Below are positions 60,598 to 64,000 of a stretch of 64,000 nucleotides of DNA, one piece after another (within the stretch, counting starts at the first letter, position 1; each line of letters begins with the position of its first letter). The DNA lies in the NCBI GenBank assembly GCA_020636005.1, contig JACJYR010000001.1, positions 2,180,001 to 2,244,000 on the forward strand. The letters run 5' to 3'. The notes beneath the pieces were generated by a model. It did no database searches, had not been told where the DNA came from, and worked only from the letters and a program-made list of their open reading frames with translations. The translations under genes were made by a program, and so were the position numbers. The stretch comes from Lewinellaceae bacterium. GTDB taxonomy: Bacteria; Bacteroidota; Bacteroidia; Chitinophagales; Saprospiraceae.

Positions 60598-62334
60598 ATG
60601 AAAAGGATATTCCCGGCACTTTTTCTCCCATTGGTTGTCTTGGCTTTTACCTTCCCCAAGCCTAAGCACGGAAGTTTACCCACCAATTATTTCAACCCAC
60701 CTGTTTCTCATACCGTGCTGTTGTCCGGCACTTTTGGCGAGCTTCGCCCCAACCATTTCCATGCGGGCATAGACATCAAATCCAGCAACGGCGTTCCCGG
60801 CGATCCCATCTTTTCTGCCGCCGATGGCTACATCTCCAGGATTAAAGTGGATGAGAGCGGCTACGGCAATTCGCTCAGCGTCAGCCATCCGAACGGCTAT
60901 ACCACCGTCTATGCACACCTCGACCATTTCACCGATGAGATAGCGGCGTATGTAAAACAGCAGCAGTACACACAGGAATCCTTTGAAGTTGAACTGGAGC
61001 CAAGCGCCGACCTTTTTCCCGTCAACCAGGGCGAGCAAATTGGCGTGATGGGCAACACCGGCTCGTCAAACGGGGCGCACCTGCACTTTGAAATCAGGGA
61101 AACGGCCACTCAAAACCCCATCAACCCATTGCTGTTCGGGCTGAACGTGCAGGATAATGTCGCCCCCAAAATGCATTCTTTGAAAGCCTATTTTTTGAAT
61201 GATAAAAGAGAGGAAAAAGAGTCGCAAAGTTTTTCGGTCTATAAAGCCGGCAATCGCTACCGCATCAAAGGCGACACCTTGACATTGGCTACCTGGCAGG
61301 CAGGTTTCGGGCTAAAGGTCTATGACCATTTCGACCGGGTGAGCAACTGGAACGGCATCTATTCGCTGAAAATGATGCAGGATGACAGCATCGTGTACGA
61401 GTTCGATCTGGAGTCTTTTTCATTTGACGAGTCCCGCTACATCAATGCCCATTGCGACTACGAAGAGCGGGTTACCAAAAATAGCTACTACAACCGCTGT
61501 TATACCCTCCCCGGCAACCGCCTTTCCATTTACAGCCAATTGGATAATTATGGGGTGATAAAACTTTACCAGGGAAAAACACACAAGATAACCATGATAG
61601 CCTCCGATGTGGCAGGCAACGAAGCTATCCTTGAGTTTTGGGTAAAAAAGGGCGACATCCCTGCCGTCTCCCAGGCCGTAGGCAATAAGATTTACAATTA
61701 CATCCTGCCTTACGACGAAGGCAATTTGATACAAACAGAAGGTTTATACCTGCACATGCCTGCGGGTACCCTGTACGAGGATCTTTACCTGGATTATGGA
61801 ACCGCCGCCGAGCGCTCTTCGGGTTGCTACTCACTGGTACACCACCTGCACGACAGCCGGACGCCAGTGCACGGTTATTTCGACATCGGCATCCGCCCCA
61901 CTGTGCCCATCCCTGCCGAATTGAAGCCCAAAGTATTCGTGGCCTACTGCAACGGAGGAGGCGTTTGGAATTGTGGTGGCGAATGGAAGGAAGGTTTTCT
62001 GCGCACCAAGGTCCGTGCCCTGGGCGACTACTGCATCATGGTAGATGTGACGCCGCCCGTCATCAAGCCTGTTTCTTTTAGCTCTAATATGAAAGGCTAC
62101 AATAAAATGTCGTTTAAACTCAGCGACAACACTGCCACCTCTGGCGAAGTGCGGGCGCTGCATTATGAAGGCAGGGTGGACGGCCAATGGATCCTGATGT
62201 CGTTCGATAAAAAGACGAGTACGCTGACCTATGAATTTGACGATCGCCTTGAAAAAGGGGAGCACGAGCTGCGCTTGGTCGTGAAGGATGCGGTGGGGAA
62301 TGAGACGGTATTCGAGCGGAAGTTTGTGCGGTAG
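60598..62334 (+). CDS. M23 family (LytM) peptidase with C-terminal beta domains
   Basis: A 578-residue secreted or periplasmic protein. The N-terminal hydrophobic stretch FPALFLPLVVLAFTF is a signal peptide. The LytM core shows NHFHAGIDIKSSNG (HxxxD metal site), DGYISRIKVDESGYGNSLSVSHPNGYTTVYAHL and GNTGSSNGAHLHFEI (HxH). All catalytic ligands are present, so a true peptidoglycan endopeptidase is likely. The C-terminal ~400 residues are several Ig-like modules of unknown binding. Monocistronic, with its own -7 box; a reverse copy of the double-hairpin element follows 10 bases after its stop. Confidence 0.92.
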   Translation: MKRIFPALFLPLVVLAFTFPKPKHGSLPTNYFNPPVSHTVLLSGTFGELRPNHFHAGIDIKSSNGVPGDPIFSAADGYISRIKVDESGYGNSLSVSHPNGYTTVYAHLDHFTDEIAAYVKQQQYTQESFEVELEPSADLFPVNQGEQIGVMGNTGSSNGAHLHFEIRETATQNPINPLLFGLNVQDNVAPKMHSLKAYFLNDKREEKESQSFSVYKAGNRYRIKGDTLTLATWQAGFGLKVYDHFDRVSNWNGIYSLKMMQDDSIVYEFDLESFSFDESRYINAHCDYEERVTKNSYYNRCYTLPGNRLSIYSQLDNYGVIKLYQGKTHKITMIASDVAGNEAILEFWVKKGDIPAVSQAVGNKIYNYILPYDEGNLIQTEGLYLHMPAGTLYEDLYLDYGTAAERSSGCYSLVHHLHDSRTPVHGYFDIGIRPTVPIPAELKPKVFVAYCNGGGVWNCGGEWKEGFLRTKVRALGDYCIMVDVTPPVIKPVSFSSNMKGYNKMSFKLSDNTATSGEVRALHYEGRVDGQWILMSFDKKTSTLTYEFDDRLEKGEHELRLVVKDAVGNETVFERKFVR

Positions 62335-62344
62335 GAGAGTTTAG

Positions 62345-62445
62345 GATCGAATGAAAAATAATCCGATTTCACACCTGGATTACTTAAAAAACCTACCAAT
62401 ACTGGGGTTTCAAAGTCAAAATAGGGAAGTTATTTTTTCATCGTT
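62345..62445 (-). repeat. dispersed double-hairpin element, copy D (reverse orientation)
   Basis: Read on the minus strand: AACGATGAAAAAATAACTTC at the start, an ACCCCAG...GGT hairpin with TTTTTT, an AATCC/GGATT hairpin, and TTTTTCATTCGATC at the end. It occupies a third of the 313-base gap between the M23 gene and the Kazal genes. Confidence 0.85.
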
Positions 62446-62647
62446 GCTTAGGCGTGTTTGGGTGTTTCTGTGTTTCCTGTTTTGATGTTCCAATGTATGC
62501 GGTCTGCTTTTAAAACGTGTAAATTTTATTTCATTCAAATTTTAGCTGGATAAATCCTTCTTGAAATCGCTTTTCGGCCCGGATAAAACTTGTATGGGGC
62601 CAAACCAATTGCCCTTTTCCATCTGTCTTTGATAAAAAGTCAAAGCC

Positions 62648-62854
62648 ATGAAAAAGATATTGCTGAGTGCCTTTTTGTTCATAACGATATTCGCCTGCAA
62701 AAAAGAGTGCAATTGCACCGAAGTACCCAACCCTGCCTGCCTTTGCGATGAAAATTATGACCCTGTTTGTGGTTGCAACGGAACAACTTATGGAAACGCC
62801 TGCATGGCAGAATGCAATGGAATCCTGATTTATAAAAAGGGAGAATGCAATTGA
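62648..62854 (+). CDS. Kazal-type inhibitor-like lipoprotein 1
   Basis: A 68-residue lipoprotein. A signal peptide with lipobox (FITIFAC, Cys about residue 17) is followed by a Kazal-like domain with the family pattern YDPVCGCNGTTYGNACMAEC and six or more Cys (CNC, CLC, CGC). Kazal domains inhibit serine proteases by a reactive loop. Here that loop lies before the YDPVCG core, so specificity cannot be predicted. A second copy follows after 3 bases. Surface-exposed or periplasmic location is inferred. Confidence 0.88.
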   Translation: MKKILLSAFLFITIFACKKECNCTEVPNPACLCDENYDPVCGCNGTTYGNACMAECNGILIYKKGECN

Positions 62855-62857
62855 GCC

Positions 62858-63064
62858 ATGAAAAAATTTAGCTTGTCCATCTTTTTGTTCATGTCATTTT
62901 GCGCCTGCAAAAAAGAGAACAATTGTACCGAGGCACCCAACCCTTCCTGCTTTTGCTCTAAAAATTATGATCCTGTTTGTGGTTGCAATGGAACAACTTA
63001 TGGAAACGCCTGCATGGCAGAATGCTACGGGATCATGATTTACAGAAAAGGTAAATGCAAATAG
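62858..63064 (+). CDS. Kazal-type inhibitor-like lipoprotein 2 (tandem paralogue)
   Basis: A 68-residue close paralogue of the preceding gene, 3 bases downstream, so a recent tandem duplication and one transcript. The lipobox is MSFCAC with the same signal peptide length. The core YDPVCGCNGTTYGNACMAEC is identical; the reactive-loop region differs (PSCFCSKN against PACLCDEN), as expected if the two copies inhibit different proteases. Confidence 0.88.
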   Translation: MKKFSLSIFLFMSFCACKKENNCTEAPNPSCFCSKNYDPVCGCNGTTYGNACMAECYGIMIYRKGKCK

Positions 63065-63149
63065 TAAACCTGTTATTACCCTTCAACTATTCTCTCTTTG
63101 CCCTGTTTTTGTGAACGAAAAATAAACGGTTCACCAAACCCAACTTACT

Positions 63150-63617
63150 ATGACCCATCTTAAAGCAGGACAAAAAGCCCCCGACTTCAAAGGACTAGAC
63201 GAAAACGGCAACACTATATCGTTGGCTACCTATAAAGGTCAGAAACTCATCCTCTATTTCTATCCACAAGATAATACGCCGACTTGCACCACCGAAGCCT
63301 GCAACTTAAGGGACAACTATGACTCGCTGAAAAAAGAAGGCTATCATATCCTCGGCGTCAGCCCCGACAGTGCCAAGAAGCACCAGAATTTTATCAAAAA
63401 ACATAACCTTCCCTTCCCGCTTTTAGTGGACCAGGATCTGGCGCTTATCAAAGCATACGGCTGCTGGGGCCCAAAAAAGATGTACGGCAAGGAATACGAC
63501 GGCGTGTACCGCACCACTTTTATCATTGATGAAAAAGGCGCCATCGAACAGGTTATTGCCGATGTGGAATCCAAGCGCCATGCCGAGCAGATTTTGGAAG
63601 CGATGGCCACTGCCTGA
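63150..63617 (+). CDS. bcp: thioredoxin-dependent thiol peroxidase (Bcp/PrxQ)
   Basis: Reduces peroxides with a thioredoxin-type donor; cytosolic. The 155 residues show GQKAPDFKGLDENGN, the resolving/peroxidatic pair in PTCTTEACNLRDNY (two Cys five apart, PrxQ type), GVSPDSAKKHQNFIKKHNLPFPLLVD, WGPKKMYGKEYDGVYRTTFIID. Both Cys are present. It follows the Kazal genes by 85 bases. Confidence 0.95.
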   Translation: MTHLKAGQKAPDFKGLDENGNTISLATYKGQKLILYFYPQDNTPTCTTEACNLRDNYDSLKKEGYHILGVSPDSAKKHQNFIKKHNLPFPLLVDQDLALIKAYGCWGPKKMYGKEYDGVYRTTFIIDEKGAIEQVIADVESKRHAEQILEAMATA

Positions 63618-63628
63618 TTTTAAAAAAT

Positions 63629-63643
63629 CCCCTAAGTTTGGGG
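63629..63643 (+). terminator. weak hairpin after bcp
   Basis: CCCC pairs with GGGG across TAAGTTT. The stem is short with no T run, so it is a poor terminator. Confidence 0.3.
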
Positions 63644-63680
63644 CTTCCCGATGAGTGAAAGTTTGAATTAACGAAGGAGT

Positions 63681-63714
63681 GATTCATTCTCTCATTCTCT
63701 CATTCTCTCATTGC
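63681..63714 (+). repeat. tandem CATTCTCT array in the leader of the last gene
   Basis: Three and a half copies of CATTCTCT end 2 bases before the ATG at 63716. Confidence 0.8.
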
Positions 63715-63715
63715 A

Positions 63716-64000
63716 ATGAAACCAACCCTTCTCATACTCGCCGCCGGCATGGGCAGCCGCTATGGCGGCCTTAAGCAACTCGACGAAGTCGGCCAAGCTG
63801 GAGAGGCCATCATGGACTATTCCATTTACGATGCCATCAAAGCTGGTTTTGGCAAAATCGTCTTCGTCATCCGCCATGATTTTGAAGCAGCATTTAAAGA
63901 AAAAATAGCCAGCCGCTGGGAGGGCAAAGCAGACATTGCATTTGCCTTTCAAGGCAAGGATACCTTTGTGCCACAAGTGCCCGGACAGGTGGAACGGGAA
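63716..64000 (+). CDS. sugar-phosphate nucleotidyltransferase, C-terminus cut by window edge
   Basis: The first 95 residues of a GT-A-fold nucleotidyltransferase. LLILAAGMGSRYGGLKQLDE is the NTP-binding loop (GxGxR and the Lys after it), and the frame continues DYSIYDAIKAGFGKIVFVIR. The sugar and exact product (for example a glucose-1-phosphate or N-acetylhexosamine family) would need the rest of the gene. It begins right after an octanucleotide repeat. Confidence 0.85.
   Translation, partial: MKPTLLILAAGMGSRYGGLKQLDEVGQAGEAIMDYSIYDAIKAGFGKIVFVIRHDFEAAFKEKIASRWEGKADIAFAFQGKDTFVPQVPGQVERE

Overview
The window comes from a member of the Bacteroidota, most likely a Saprospiria-like gliding or filament-forming lineage. 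Several things point there. There is a type IX secretion system (T9SS) block (porV, porU, a porP/sprF-like gene, gldJ), and two proteins with T9SS C-terminal sorting domains. There is a MurF-alanine racemase fusion and a DAHP synthase-chorismate mutase fusion. Shine-Dalgarno sequences are mostly absent, and several genes are preceded by the Bacteroidota -7 promoter box TAnnTTTG, some with a TTG about 18-20 bases upstream. I saw no rRNA, tRNA, CRISPR array, transposase or prophage.

Layout. 1-5 kb: a truncated secreted GH18 chitinase, an aldehyde dehydrogenase, a TraB/GumN-like protein and the DAHP synthase-chorismate mutase. 5-12 kb: an SDR epimerase, a T9SS cargo protein, YqeY and an LpxD-like acyltransferase. 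12-19 kb: recA, rsmG, a glycosyltransferase, rlmD and a membrane zinc peptidase. 19-25.4 kb: a MacB/FtsX-type permease, a MntA/HepT remnant, lgt and ferritin. 25.6-27 kb: ParA with a ribbon-helix-helix partner. 27-36.6 kb: the T9SS block followed by murF. 36.7-40.6 kb: an Asp-box T9SS cargo and an M20 hydrolase. 41-46 kb: pabB, a nitroreductase, a rhomboid protease and small membrane proteins. 46-52 kb: murF-alr, rnpA and ettA. 52-56 kb: alkA, atpD-atpC and a Nudix hydrolase. 56-58.4 kb: an AT-richer restriction-modification operon with a two-gene C5 methyltransferase. 58.4-64 kb: aspS, an M23 peptidase, two tandem Kazal lipoproteins, a thiol peroxidase and a truncated sugar nucleotidyltransferase.

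How the genes fit together. PorU is the T9SS sortase and PorV its outer-membrane shuttle partner. GldJ and the PorP/SprF-like protein belong to the same gliding/secretion apparatus. The two CTD-bearing proteins (6.7-9.5 kb and 36.8-39.4 kb) are probable clients. Cell-wall functions recur: MurF, MurF-Alr, an M23 peptidase, a TraB-like protein and Lgt.

The least explained material is intergenic or very small. It includes a pair of 33- and 38-residue membrane proteins sharing a GAFxxGGGII core, and a ~100-bp double-hairpin element in four copies. Two MITE-like palindromes have 14-bp and 20-bp inverted ends. Several loci carry hairpins or tandem arrays built from short repeated words, some in the 5' leaders of housekeeping genes and some inside murF-alr. 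A HepT toxin gene has lost its catalytic core in frame.
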